DNA from: Thysanoteuthis rhombus | Lineage: Eukaryota; Mollusca; Cephalopoda; Oegopsida; Thysanoteuthidae | DNA: 64,000 bases | Reading direction: 5' to 3' | NCBI GenBank assembly: GCA_963457665.1 | Contig: OY735202.1 | Coordinates: 46,215,403 to 46,279,402, forward strand | Part shown: in pieces, positions 10,931-22,970 of the stretch | Layout of the letters: each line of letters starts with the position of its first letter | Numbering within the stretch: the stretch's first letter is position 1 | Made by a program: the position numbers and the translations under genes | Notes under the pieces: generated by a model | Databases searched by the model: none | Seen by the model: the letters and a program-made list of their open reading frames with translations, nothing else | What the model was told of the DNA's origin: nothing

Positions 10931-13929
10931 CATGCATAACCAAAAAAAATCAATTCCTGTATCAGTATACTATGGTAGATAACCCAACCTAGGCTAGGTG
11001 TAAACTTACCGTGCCTTTTTAAAATAACACTATGAGTGGTCAGAAAGATCAATATGTAGCTGTGCCACCCAGAAACAAGTGCTGAGACCTTAGTTTCATG
11101 TTTAGTCTTTATTTTCAACGTTTTGGAAGTCAAAATTGGGGTGCATCTATGAGGCCAGAAAATATGTGAAATTTTGTTACATGCAAAGTTAATTTTAGGT
11201 TTATTTAAATGTACTGAAAGAAGGATTTGGTAATGATAAGCGCATTTTTTAGTTATTCCAAGAGTTGCTTTGACTACAAAACTCGTTCTTCATATTGCTT
11301 CTGTGGTGGTCGTTCGATCCATGGTGTACAACCTGTAAGCAAAGAGAGAGAGGTCTCTTTTCCCTAGAAAATGGTAATGAACAGAAAATTAATTTGTGGG
11401 CATCACAACCTCCAGGTGGTTTTCAATAGTCTGGGATATATCCATGCTGGAAAGTGAACTGTTTGTTGAAATTAGGTTCTGGATAGTTCTGGTTGAAGAA
11501 TAGGAGCTCACTGTATTAGCGGACATCAGTGGAAAAGTGGAGAAAGGAAGGGAGATGTATGAAAAGAATGCGCACCAAGTATGAACATGGGCACAGAGAT
11601 GAAACAAAGTAAAAAAGACACATATAAGTAATTGGATGGACAAATAAAATTTACATTTAATACAGGAATGGTTAATGACAAATGAAAAATGAAAATGAAA
11701 TATATATAATGGTAACATCAATACGATTGATCATGTAAAGAGTAGAGAAGAGATAGCGAAAGGTGGGGGCTTTGTTGTCATTGATAATACAGGCGTTGGA
11801 GTCGAAGTGGAGGTATCTGAACTGCTTTTGAATCCATAAGGCTTAGAGCGTACCAAGGACTGGTTATGGAGACTAGGTTCAGTACATGTGCCAAACTGTC
11901 TAGTTGCATGTGCAACTTAGGGCTCTTCTCTGACACTAGTAGACACTTGATGGACTGACTATGAAAGACAGTGAACATAGAGTTTTATCTATGTGTGTTT
12001 CCCCAAAGTAAGGAGAATTAGGAGAGATTGTTGTGACTATCAGATAGTTAAAAGCATTGCCATTTCATTCATGAGAGTGAGAGGTGTATACGCGTTTGGA
12101 TCATGTGGTAAGGACATGGTTGAGTAGCTATGTAGCTGTGCGTGTGTGAGATGCCTCAACATCGGTGAACTGAAATGGGCAAAGTTAGTACTGAGATACT
12201 AACCTCTCTACTAACTTTGGTGGAAAAATGGTTAGGATCGGTTTGGCTGGGAGGCTGGCAAAATGATACCAATCTTAGAGAAAAGAGTAACCGGCAAGTG
12301 CTGAGGCTATAGGGCATAACCAACTATAGGTACCGGCACCAATAAGCATTTGACCATGTGTGTCCAGGGCTTTTATAGGGGTTGTCATAGTAAGTTATGT
12401 TTTCGATATCTAGCTAAAAGAAGGGTTTTGTATTTCATTCCTAACTAAAAGTATGGGGAGAGCTACAATAACACTCTAACTCTACCAAGTAGAGTTGGCC
12501 AAGGCTGCCAGCGCTGGGTTTTGAAACCCAGATCTGGCTTTTCCCACACTTGTCTTGGTTTTGGTATTTTTATTTTAAAATTTAATGAAATTCAAGTTTT
12601 CCCATACATTACATTTTCTTGGGTTTTTTATCATTCAAATCTTTAGAGCATTGGAATCAAAAACTAGTCAACTTGATGGAGTGAATTTTTGAAATCGCAA
12701 ATAAAATCTGAATTTCCTGTTAAACCTGTTTGCCAGATATTTAGTGCTGAGTGCTACTTAACTACGCCCTAAGCCCATTTGATGACAAAGGTGACATAAA
12801 TCCTACCCCAGCCCCACTAAGAAATATATTTGACTTACATTGGCTAACAAACTGCAAAAATGTATCTCGAGGCACAGCAGCTTACTGGTTTAAAAGATCA
12901 AGTCATTAATGTAAATATGTAAATATTTTGTTTTTAAATATTGAAATTTGGCATACTCTGTAATATATTTTATTTATTTTTATGGTATTATTTGATAAAA
13001 TTTGATGCCTTTGTTTACCATTATGATAGACAATGATTAGCACCTTTCATCTATCTACCACCCTTGAATATCAGCCATACTTACCATGCAGTTATTGTGG
13101 TCTGATTATAATGTGGTTAGCTTTCATTGACCCAAAGACCAATTTTATAATAGGAGAAACCAGTATAAGGTGAAAAAAAACAGCTGTCCCCTGACAGTCA
13201 GACTTGAGGAACATAAAGCCATATCTGGTATGGCAGACCATATTTAGAGGGATAAGGTTCACATTACTCTCTCTCTCTGAGATAATGTCAAAATAAAAGA
13301 TAGGGAACATTGTTGAAGGGTGTGGAAATTGTATACATTGACCTGATGGACAGTTGTATTAGTCAGGATAGTGTGGAATTCTTTGTTTAGTGGATAAAGA
13401 ATTGACAGTATCTAAGAATATGGTAGCACCTTTGTGACACAGTTCTTAGTCTCCTGTCTCGGGAAACAATGGAATATGTACCAAGGATCAGTCTGTGATT
13501 GAGTTGCAGTTCCTGCTGTGACTGTACAGCCTGGAACTTGGGCAGCAAAATCTGTTGCAGTTTCTGCTGGGGTAGTCCGCCCTTCCATACTGTTTCTGAT
13601 GCTGTGAACAGTAGCACTGAAATTATATCACAATTTCCAATTTTCTGACTTTAAAAGCAATCTGCTGACTAAACAATTTTCAATCTTCTGACTCTGAATG
13701 TAATTGTTTGACTAAACATATACTATACTCTTACTAGCTGAAGTACCAATCTACCCCATTTTTAACTGCTTCGGGGGGGGGGGGATCCTTTCATTTTTTT
13801 ACCCCTTAAATTGGAAAAAGTTTCTCATCACCTTTTCCCTACACTTTTGGCCCCTTAAAAAACCAAACATAAGCTTATGAAATAAGATATGTATATGCAT
13901 ACATGTATATTGAATGGAAAGTAGGGTTC

Positions 13930-13985
13930 AGTTTAGCATTATAGTCACATTGTAAATAGAACATCCCCTTTAAAACCTTTGAACA
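13930..13985 (+). repeat. Dispersed module also at 59220
   Basis: GCATTATAGTCACATTGTAA, then ATAGAACATCCCCTTTAAAA and CCTTTGAAC aligns with 59230-59275. The class is unknown. Confidence 0.55.
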
Positions 13986-14743
13986 TTCTTTCTCAAAACT
14001 TTTCACATTAAAACCTAGGTCCATTGAATATGCATACCAAATTCAGTTGGGGTGTGCCCATGTTTAAGTGGTATCTATATCGTGATAGGCAAACAGGTAA
14101 TTTAACCCCTCTCACTGATATATACATAGGTTGTGATTCCTTGGTTTATTTTCTGATGTTCTTTATTGCAAAAAAAATTACTATGACAATTTATAGTCTT
14201 TGTTTTTAAGAAGATTTCAGCAAAAAATATTAGTTTCTAACTGCATTGACGTTATTCAATAAAAAACAAAATTATTTTTAGTTTAATGTCATTAATTAAA
14301 TCAGATAACATGAAGAAAAAAAAATGAAAATCAGTGAAAAACTTTTTCATAATATTTTAATTTGGAGAGCTTGTGCAAACATCAAATTTTTAGGCTAATA
14401 CTACGTGAATTATTGATACAGTATTTAAATTGTCTCTATTAGCAAACTACGAAGTTTCGGACTTGCAGCCACTAATACAGTGATTATAATAGAAAGAGTA
14501 ATAAATTTAGAAATAAATAACTAGAGTTACCTCCCCTCCGCTGTAAATTATTTTCCACCTGTTCCTTACAAAGTTACGAAACGTATAGTAAATATATTTT
14601 CTGTGGTTGGATTAGTTTGTTTCTTATTTCTTAGTGTTCAGAATTAAAAATATTTTATATCATGAAAATACTTTTAGGGTTACAAAATTGAATTGATAAA
14701 CTGGCAGGTAAAAATAATTGGATAAAAGCTAGCTTTACAGGTC

Positions 14744-14756
14744 GTTCCTTCGCAAC
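14744..14756 (+). promoter_or_regulatory. X-box-like (RFX) site just upstream of the CEP20 ATG
   Basis: GTTCCTTCGCAAC lies 15 nt upstream of the ATG. Compared with the X-box consensus RYYNYY-N(1-3)-RRNRAC, the first half-site fits fully and the second has one mismatch. RFX factors bind X-boxes close to the start of ciliary genes, which suits CEP20. This is a sequence match only. Confidence 0.4.
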
Positions 14757-14770
14757 GGTGTCAATAAAAA

Positions 14771-14798
14771 ATGGCGCAAGTTGGTGATTTGAAAAATG
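14771..14798 (+). other. CEP20: CEP20 coding exon 1 (9 codons + 1 nt)
   Basis: ATGGCGCAAGTTGGTGATTT begins the exon, which encodes MAQVGDLKN and ends with one base of the next codon before the donor gtgagt at 14799. It is too short for ORF searches. It is supported by similarity to the human N-terminus MATVAELKA and by exact phase with exon 2. Confidence 0.9.
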
Positions 14799-16443
14799 GT
14801 GAGTTTTTGTTTTGAATTGAAAAGTCTGGTATGTGTATTTTGTTACTTCGTTTTCTCTTTTAGAAAATTGTCCATTGTATGTTTATTCTTAATGAATGCT
14901 GGTTAATGGTACCTGTAGACAGAGGAAAGTCACCAGTTGCTGCCTTCATTGATCGGGAGATTATAGAAAAAAAATGAACTTATGTGTATTTAACAACACT
15001 TAGTTTGGTTACAAACACTTGGCACTTGGTTAGATTTTTTTCTTTCCCTCTGTGGACGTTATTTTTTTTTCTTCCCCTCTGTGGACGTTATTTTTTTTTT
15101 CTTCAGCTGTTATGATAAATAAAAAATAAAATAATCTATAATATGCTGTCAGCGCAAATTGTTGCTATTGTATTGTTGATTTGTTGATTTTGGAAAAAAA
15201 AAACGTCTGTGACAATTAATCTTCAAAATAAAATGTGTTTTTGAAATTTTTCTAATTTCTAAAAAAAAAAGAATAAGATAAAAAAAGCTGAGTCTATCTC
15301 GGATTATTTGTGAAAGTTAATGAACAGGTAATTGTGTTCATGTGACTCAATACAGCTGAGAGTTCTAGCCCTTAGGGTTTTCCATAGATAAGATAGCTCT
15401 GGGCTTTCTTTTTTTAGTCCTATCGAAAGCTAACGTCCTCAATTTTCAAGTACAGAAGCCTAAAAAGTAGGAAAATTGAGTTGTATTTTCTTCCACTCAT
15501 CGTAAAAGACTCAAAATACTGGGTCCCTTTTGCTACCCCCTCCCCCAACGAAGGTGAACGGTTAAAAGATATCAGAACATATGCAAGTAATGTAGTAAAG
15601 ATTACTGCTAATTAATGTTGATCGGTAAAAAGGCGTCTGTCAAGAATGCCAACTTTTCAGTATGAGTATTTTCAACTGAATTCGTACCAAGTGATGTAAT
15701 GTAGAATCTTTTTTGTTGTAAATTTGAATGAATAAAGGTCTTATTGCGACCTTATTTCTAAAATTTCGCACCAAGAATAGAATATGTAGTAATTTGATTT
15801 TTCAAATTTTTAGTGATAAAATGATACTTTTATAATGAAATAAGTTTATATCTTATGACAATTTTTTTTTTTTTTTACTACTAAAATGAGAATAATTCTA
15901 TTGATCATCGCTCTGACTAGGTTCAGTCTTTGAAAAGTATAATTTCTAATTAAAAGGTATAATTATACAACATACTCTTCAGAAATTAATGCGATTATGA
16001 AATTAAAATCTTGTCTTCATATCGAAAGTTCAGTGAACAAACCAATAGAATGAATCTTGCTATTATGTACTTCAAAGCAAAGAGATCCTAATATCTTAAT
16101 GAATGAGATATATTCCTAATCAGATCAGTAATATTTTAATGATCTATCTAGTGTGTACCAATGAACTAATTTTTGAATGGAGTAACATTTTAACAAAGTG
16201 AGTTAGATGAAAAAAATTATATTTGTCTTCAAAAATATTCCCAAAGCAGGAGTTTTGGTTAAAGCTTGGTTTGAAAGAAAATTAAATTGGCCAATTTAAA
16301 AAAAAAAAAAATTATTGACAGGTTTTATTCTATTTCAAAAGATCAATAAACCAAGCTCAAATTGGTGTTAAAATTTGACCCCTAACTAACATGACAAATT
16401 GAGTTTCTTGTCGTTGAAAAAAAAAAGTGCAACCGTATGTATG

Positions 16444-16492
<49 letters not shown>

Positions 16493-19016
16493 ATGTGTGT
16501 GTAATCGTGAAATGCTACCCAAAAGTTTGGATATTTGATTGTGAAAAAATTATTTATCATAACATCTAGTTTCTAATATCACTTTCAAAGCAGTATCCTT
16601 GAGAGCTAAACATTGGCTCACAAAAGCTTACTGCTCACAAAAAGTTGTTGCTAAAGTCTATACAATTTTCAGTTTACACAAACTCTTGGGTAGCACCTCA
16701 TATGTATACATGCATATCAGTGTTTTTGTATTCGCATAAAGAGACACTCTCGTGTAGATTCACTCAGTTGGCGATGAGATGCCATTGAGTGAGCTTGTGT
16801 ACCGTACCACCATCACATTTACAATTGACTGAGTGAGTAGATCATCGAATATGCATCAAGATTTTCTTGACTTATTCACTCCCACAAAGTATTTTTTTCT
16901 TTTTCCTTTTTTTTTTTTCAGCTATCTCAGAAAGTCTGCAGAAAAGGGGAGTTTTAGACAGAATCAAATCCCAGATCCGAGCTGAAATGTTCAGTGTTTT
17001 GGATGAGTGTTCCAACCCAAAGCCTCCAATTTGTAATGAAAACCTGATAATCAATGAACTGATCCAAGAATATCTGGAATTCAACAAATACAAACACACA
17101 GCTTCAGTTTTTATGGCTGGTAATTTCTTTGTTCATATTTTTCCAATTCTTATTTCTTTTGCTGTATTTTTTTCATTGGGAGATCTGCATTTTCACTTTC
17201 CAATCAAGTGTTGACATTTAGTTCTCGGTGATAGATTCATTCTTTAATTATGTAAATCCACTTCTACCTGAAGAAGGCTGTAAAATGGATCCATTGAAAC
17301 ATTGTGGTAACAACAAAAGCAACAAAAAGAATGAATTTAATTGTCCAAACAACTCTAACTGATAATGAATCATTTTAAAATGGTAGATGATAATTTTATA
17401 TTTGTTAAACATGCTAATATCCCACATTTATTAATTGTATTCTATTTCATGAAGTATCATTACACATTTCGTTCATTAATTTTGTCAGAATGAATGTCAT
17501 GTCTATGAAATAAGTTCTATTATTGATAAATTAGGGAAAAGGTTTCATGCTTGTTGATGACTAAAATTCCTCTCAAATTGCAGATTTTTCATTTGTAATG
17601 GAATGGAGAATGCACACAAAATAGTTGTAATGCATTTATTCATCTTAGTTTTTAGTGTTTTATCCGAAGATGTTACTCAAGTTTTCTGCATTAACTGTTT
17701 AATTCTTCTTTAAAGAGTCTGGCCAATCTGAGATGCGTCTTAAACGGCCTTTCCTGGAGAATGAGCTCAACATTATTGAAAACAAGGAAACAAGTTCCGT
17801 GTAAGTATATGTGAGCTTTCATAAGAAGCTTTGAATTTAAAAAAAGGATTGGCCAAATGATAGTGTCAGAACAAAAATAATTTAATCAAAAAAACTTTGT
17901 ATATCTGCCAAAATTAATATAATAAAACCAAAAAGGATCATAACATTTTAAAAATAATAGTTATAGCATTGATAACCATTTAATAAGGTAGGCAGCCAAG
18001 TCTAGTTTTTCCTAATGAATAGGTATTAAGTAGAATCTAAACATATAATTGACTTTCATTATAATCTTTTAGCTGTTTAACTTTGCAACATACAGTCCAG
18101 AATGAATTTGCGATCATTTTGGAATGTGATAAAATTATTTAATAATTAGATGGCCCGGATTGGTTACATTTTTTTTTTTCTTTATATAAATAAAACTCTT
18201 GAAGGAAAGACATCTTGGATTACATAAGAAACTAATATATCCCATACCATACCAAATACTCAGGAGCATTTAGTTTAAAGGAAGGCATCTTTTAAAGAGA
18301 GGAGATATTTTGAGATGTTCTCATCTATAAGACAAGACTATTACCTCATCATCTTTTACAATCTGCTTTTGACCGCATCGTTTGTAACGACTCAATGTTA
18401 CCTTATCAGTTCTCTATTATGTTGACTGCAGTTTGTTTTGGTGTCTCTAAGTTCTACCAATTTCATTGCATCAAGACTCGGTTAAACACGGCACAAAGAA
18501 TCAATGAAAAAACATTAAAATTGGATGAAATAATTTCATTTGGGTAGAGAAAGTTTGTTTGAAATGAATAAATGAACACACTCACTCACATATATCAGCA
18601 TCATCATCAATCTTTTATTTTCCGTTGAAATTGGCAAAGTTTTAACTCTTTTTACTAAAAATAGATCAATATGTAGTTTTAATTTGATCAAAAGTTTATT
18701 GAATCAAAAGAAGGTTATAAAACAGCTATCTTTTTGTAAATAAAAGTTTATGTAACCAAAGTGAAATCAAACTCTTTTGTACAAAAAATAAGTAAGTTTT
18801 CCCAATACGTGATTTCATTGATTCATTGTAATATGTGTGTATATATATGTATATATATATATATATACATACACACACACACACATGCTGTGTATGGCAG
18901 ACTAAAGATGATTGGTTTATTTGGAGGACTACTGCTCACTGCAATTTATTCAAGTCTAATAACACATTATTTCATTGATTCATCGTGATGTGCCTGTGTA
19001 TATATATATATGTATG

Positions 19017-19048
<32 letters not shown>

Positions 19049-19595
19049 TATGTCTGCATATATTTTTTCTTTAATTGTTTATTCTATTTACATTGCCAAG
19101 TGATATATTTACTGTATAATGACGGCAGATGATTTCAAATAAGAGTTTCAATATAACACAATTCCTAATCATTTTGTTGGATCAAATATCCATTTCTCAA
19201 TTCATAACTCATGTTGAAAGAGACCAGTAGAACAGATAAAGATCATGAATGAGCAAAAAAAATGTGTGTTTGGAGTTGAAACAGTTATTTGGGCCTTCGC
19301 AGTATGAAAACTGTTTAGCTCAATTGTAAGAGCAACACTACGTTGAAGCAGCTACAAAATATGATATGTATATGTATATGTATACACACATTGTATATGG
19401 TAAAAGAAAGATGAATGATTCATAAGGTTATTTAGAGGACTACTTCTTACTGCAATTCATCTTTACCCAAAAACTTTCCTTATTGACCTTTGATAGTGGA
19501 TACCCTAGTCATAACTGCAGCAGATTGGATGCAATGTAATATTTGAATACTTAATTTAAAAAATTGAATTTCTCTCTATCTCTCTCTCTTTTATT

Positions 19596-19648
<53 letters not shown>

Positions 19649-19937
19649 ATATATAAAGAACTGTGATTATACAGTAGCTTTGCTGTTAGTTTAATAAAAA
19701 TAAATATTATTCCAGAATAACAAATTGTCTCTTCTCCAATCATCTTTTTATTTCATATATTTATTTGAGACTATAAAATTTTTTATAGTCTTTTCTAACA
19801 TATTAAATATATTTAAGAATTACAGATGAAAATAAAAAGCCAACCTAAAATTGTTTTTGTTGTTTTATTTCAGCCCTCTGCTTTATTCTTTGGTCAATAG
19901 TTTTTTAGAACAAGGACGTGCGAGCAACAAAAGCTGA
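14771..19937 (+). CDS. CEP20: Centrosomal protein 20 (FOPNL/FOR20), LisH protein
   Basis: Four exons (14771-14798, 16922-17119, 17716-17800, 19874-19937) sum to 375 nt, or 124 aa plus stop, with all junction phases compatible. CEP20/FOPNL is a small FOP-family protein of centriolar satellites, centrioles and ciliary bases, required for ciliogenesis in animals and protists. Residues 1-45 (MAQVGDLKNAISESLQKRGV..., with IRAEMFSVLDE) match the FOP N-terminal dimerisation region. Residues about 50-77 are the LisH motif, with NLIINELIQEYLEFNKYKHT almost identical to vertebrate FOPNL. After AESGQ comes RPFLENELN, then VPLLYSLVNSFLEQG, the conserved PLLY helix. The stop comes soon after this helix, so the roughly 50-residue tail of the human 174-aa protein is absent. 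The start is supported by the conserved MA.V..LK N-terminus and a phase-1 donor. Confidence 0.95.
15035..15105 (+). repeat. Two-unit tandem repeat in CEP20 intron 1
   Basis: A unit of about 31 bp containing CCCTCTGTGGACGTTATTTT is repeated twice in tandem with a variable T run. Confidence 0.8.
16443..16502. repeat. (TA)n/(TG)n microsatellite
   Basis: A (TA)n tract followed by GTGTATGTGTGTG in CEP20 intron 1, directly next to the MITE. Confidence 0.9.
16504..16704. mobile_element. Mariner-type MITE in CEP20 intron 1
   Basis: This is a non-coding element of about 200 bp with terminal inverted repeats: left TGAAATGCTACCCAAAAGTT, right (reversed) TGAGGTGCTACCCAAGAGTT. It is flanked by TA on both sides, as expected of Tc1/mariner insertions. 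The same terminus, TGAGGTGCTACTCAAAAG, begins the mariner remnant at 7598, so this is likely a derivative of that family. Confidence 0.75.
16922..17119 (+). other. CEP20: CEP20 coding exon 2 (LisH)
   Basis: The exon is preceded by a long polypyrimidine tract ending in ttcag and followed by the donor gtaatt at 17120. It encodes the FOP N-terminal helices and almost all of the LisH motif, ending in SVFMA. The phase is 1 at both borders. Confidence 0.95.
17265..17340 (+). repeat. Short retroelement-tail-like sequence in CEP20 intron 2
   Basis: The sequence CCTGAAGAAGGCTGTAAAAT followed by a GAAACATTGTGGTAA motif resembles the 3'/terminal part of widespread Penelope-like repeats in invertebrates. 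The related CCTGAAGAAGC...AGAAACATAAACGTG sequence recurs at 31945 and 55985 in this window. The class is inferred. Confidence 0.4.
17716..17800 (+). other. CEP20: CEP20 coding exon 3
   Basis: The exon lies between the acceptor tttaaag and the donor gtaagt (17801). It encodes ESGQSEMRLKRPFLENELNI and then IENKETSS plus two bases of a Val codon. It aligns with human ESGQ...FLIHELNAFEE. Confidence 0.92.
18835..19055. repeat. Compound TA/CA microsatellites with a duplicated flank
   Basis: TA and CA tracts at 18838-18886 and 19000-19052 in CEP20 intron 3. The flank TTTCATTGATTCAT occurs before each tract (18812 and 18970). GTATGGCAGACTAAAGATGA with GAGGACTACTGCTCACTGCA at 18890-18945 recurs in diverged form at 19392-19460. 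Confidence 0.75.
19060..19360 (+). repeat. tRNA-SINE related sequence in CEP20 intron 3
   Basis: AAGTGATATATTTACTGTAT then AATGACGGCAGATGATTTCA matches the tail of the SINE palindrome at 56420-56775. GTTTAGCTCAATTGTAAGAG at 19314 matches its A box. Order and spacing differ, so this is a decayed or rearranged copy. Confidence 0.55.
19595..19655. repeat. (TA)n(TG)n microsatellite
   Basis: A TA tract then TG repeats in CEP20 intron 3, preceded by TCTC repeats. Confidence 0.9.
19874..19937 (+). other. CEP20: CEP20 terminal coding exon
   Basis: After the acceptor tttattt-cag the exon completes the Val codon and encodes PLLYSLVNSFLEQGRASNKS, then TGA at 19935-19937. Human CEP20 has IPLLYGILAHFLRG at this point and continues further. 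An AATAAA follows within 30 nt, so termination here looks genuine. Confidence 0.9.
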
Positions 19938-19963
19938 CACCTTTCCCTCACTCACAGTTTTTG

Positions 19964-19969
19964 AATAAA
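19964..19969 (+). terminator. Candidate CEP20 polyA signal
   Basis: AATAAA begins 27 nt after the CEP20 stop codon. This would give an extremely short 3'UTR. Later A/T-rich signals may be used instead. Confidence 0.45.
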
Positions 19970-20819
19970 CCTGAGGAAATTTCAAATCATCCGAATTTAT
20001 TATGATGTGCCAAGTTTATATTCAAGACAATTGATCTGACTGTATTTCATTTCACAAAAACATGGAAAAACAATGTTTTTTTAGAAATTTCATTTTTAGA
20101 GGTAATTTTCATATTAATGATATGTGTCAAATGATGATTTGATTGATGAAATTTAATGAAAAAAAAACTGAACCGTGAGTGAGAAAAAAGTTGGAAGAAG
20201 TATGTCAGGGTTGGTAGAGAGAACAAAGAATATATATTTAGACTGTTCTGTGAATTTCTAAGATATTCAATTTCATTTTCTTTATATGTATTTTAAAGAT
20301 ATAATGAGGCAGGAATCTTTCATCCACATATACATTATCGGAAAAAAACTGACAAACTCTGCCTATTTAATTTTAAGGTCAATTTTTCTTGTTTACACAC
20401 AAACCTATTATAAACATGATCAAATTTTTGTAAAAATGATGCAAAGTAGGAAGGTTCTATAGTTATAGATCTTTTATCTATTGTCGATCATTATGATAGA
20501 AATGTTATTTAAAGTGTAATTACTATTTTTTATCATTTTATATTTATACTTTGAGTGTTTTCAATTATTTTCAGTAATGTATGTTTCAATATATGTATAC
20601 ATGTATATCAAACCATAAAATCTATCAATATAAACAAGAATTATAACACTTCTCACCGAAACAAAAATGCTTAATAATCTCACATCACATACTAATGTAA
20701 CTAAATGCACCCTTATTTCCAAAAAGATGAAAAAGCCATTCAAAATATAACCAGCCGATATATATCCACCAATCCAAATAAACATCTAAAACTAAGAATT
20801 TATTATAAAACATTTAAAA

Positions 20820-21080
20820 CTTCAAACCTTATTGAAAAAATACAAATGTTTCATATCAATTTAAATGCCCATTGAGAGATTGCAACTCCAACAATACAAC
20901 ACACATTGGATATACTACCAAAGCCATATCCAGAAGATTAACATTCCACCTATCCGACACTAGCTCCATTTGTCAACAACAACAAAAATATAATTGCCTC
21001 CCCGCCAATATCTGTAAAATACTCACCAAAAATACAAATCCTCAAAAACTGTTACAACTTGAGAAGACTCCAAATATTAT
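20820..21080 (+). mobile_element. Penelope-like GIY-YIG endonuclease remnant
   Basis: The reading frame contains NVSYQFKCPLRDCNSNNTTH followed by IGYTTKAISRRLTFHLSDTS. This matches the end of Penelope-like elements, where a Cys-rich stretch precedes the (Y)IG.TT..LSRRL..H motif. The active-site Tyr is partly eroded (HIGYTT). Only the endonuclease part is visible, about 0.9 kb downstream of CEP20. Confidence 0.65.
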
Positions 21081-22514
21081 ATGCAATCCTAATTAAAACA
21101 ATACAATGCAAAATCAATGAAATATGTGCAAACATTCTGAAATGCATATAAATAGAAAAAACAACCTTATCACATTATGTATATAAACAATAAACTGACA
21201 ACATAGCAACATGCCAATATTACTACTTCCAAAAAGGACTTCCATAACCGTGAAAATGATTTGAGAAGAGTTGGAAGTATTAGATCTACAATACAATCAA
21301 CTATGAATTTAAAAAATTCAAACACTCCCATGAACCAGGAATAATGAATAACATTTGTAAACAGGAGAAGCTAACCTGTTAGTTAAACCAACAAAAAAAT
21401 GTCTATATTATCCAATGAAACATGCCTTGAAGAGAAATTGCTGCCAGAATATACAAATATATCTGTATATTTATCAGTTGGATATGGTGCTTTGTATCTT
21501 GCGTTGGCTGTGTGCTACATATGCACAAAAGCTTAAAAATTTTGTAGCGTCTAAAAAGCCATTGACGGTTGAATCTTTTTGGCACCATGTAGTAGGACTG
21601 CAACAATACGTTTTTTTCACAAAACTATACGTAACTCATGATACAATATGTATCATGATACAAGATTTATTTATATAAATGCCAAAATAATCCCAATGAG
21701 GGCTAATTAATGCACTGATTGGAAAATAGAAACTGCAATGTACACTGAATTACTGTGTAGTTCGGACATTTTTTCATTTAGTATGTTTCGAATGTATTTT
21801 ACTTTTGAAATTATGTAAAACAAAAAATCTTTTCATGTGAATTTCTCTTGAGCAAATTCAATCTATTTAAAATATTCTTTCTTATTGTTGGGGATGGAGA
21901 ATTGTGGATTTTGACGCAAGCATGGTGACTGTGAAATTTTTTTAATGCTATGATATTTTCAAAACTTGGAAATATTTGATTGAATAAAAATTGAAATCTT
22001 GCTGTATTTTTTTGTTTATTAAATAATTCAAGTTTAAATGTATGGATACCCAAAAGCATTACTCCCTTTCCCTCCAGCCCCTTACTGCTCTGATCGATGA
22101 TTACTAGTGTCTGTTTCCATTTTGCTTTTTTGTAAAATAGTAAATTAGGCTTTGAAACAATTTCTAATACTGTTATTTATAAAAATTAGTTTTCATGTAC
22201 ACATGAATTTGTGGCGTCCAAGAATTGATACAAAAATGAATCAAAAAACAACATCCATGAAAATAATCCCTTGAAATTTTATATCTGCTTGAAAAATATG
22301 AACATCGGATACAAACTGTTCTAAAATTTCATCAATGTATCATATTTACAAGCAATAGTAACTAAAAAGGAGCTTGGAGCATGTTCTTGAAGTTGAAATA
22401 GGCTATGTTTGAATATATTGCTCTACGCTTATATAAGTAATGTAGTGAAATGTGTTTGCACATTGAACAAAGGAAAAGACATCATTAGTTTTAGCAGGAA
22501 TTAGTTGTGGGACC

Positions 22515-22970
22515 AATCTATCAAATCAGTTTCCCTTATGAATATTTTTCACACACCTTGCCAATTAGCCTACAGCTTCAATGTGTCTCTCCCTTCTTAC
22601 TGGTTGATTCTTCAAACAGAGACGCCATGATAACAGTGTCAGCTAGATGGGGAATCCAATTGTTGTGGCAGTTTGATAAAGACACTGTAAGCAGTCACAT
22701 CTCATGCCATCCAATCAGCTGGCTGGCAAGGAGCACTAGATGAAGTAGTGAGTTGGTAATTGTCCAAGTATGTATAAGTAGGAATTTTGTTGAAAAAAAA
22801 ATTCTGTTGACTGTTCCTACTTCTGTCTAATTTGAATTGAATATTTCATCTCCCTCGTCAAATCTTTGGCAGTTGTTATGGCATGTTGTTTTTTTTCCTC
22901 TGGTTTCTGGAAGCTGATCTTGTGACTTCAATGAGCTGTTTGATTCACAATGGCATCTCTTTGGTTTTTT
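22515..22970 (+). repeat. Duplicated segment, copy 1
   Basis: Aligns in direct orientation with 24165-24640. Shared blocks include AGTTTCCCTTAT, ATTAGCCTACAGCTT against AATCAGCCTACTGCTT, GGTTGATTCTTCAAAC against GGTTGACTCTTCAAAC, GGAATTTTGTT and AAAATTCTGTTGA, and CTTGTGACTTCAA. No conserved reading frame is visible. Confidence 0.75.

Larger units (their letters stand above)
8460..14700. other. Intergenic, SINE-rich, no gene recognised
   Basis: Apart from the repeats listed, I see only short incidental reading frames. The segment 11390-12420 has a higher GC content and longer minus-strand open stretches (11389-11721, 11778-11978), but no recognisable motif. Confidence 0.6.

Noticed and set aside
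16357..16560. 67-codon minus-strand frame
   Set aside because: Runs through the TA microsatellite and the MITE end.
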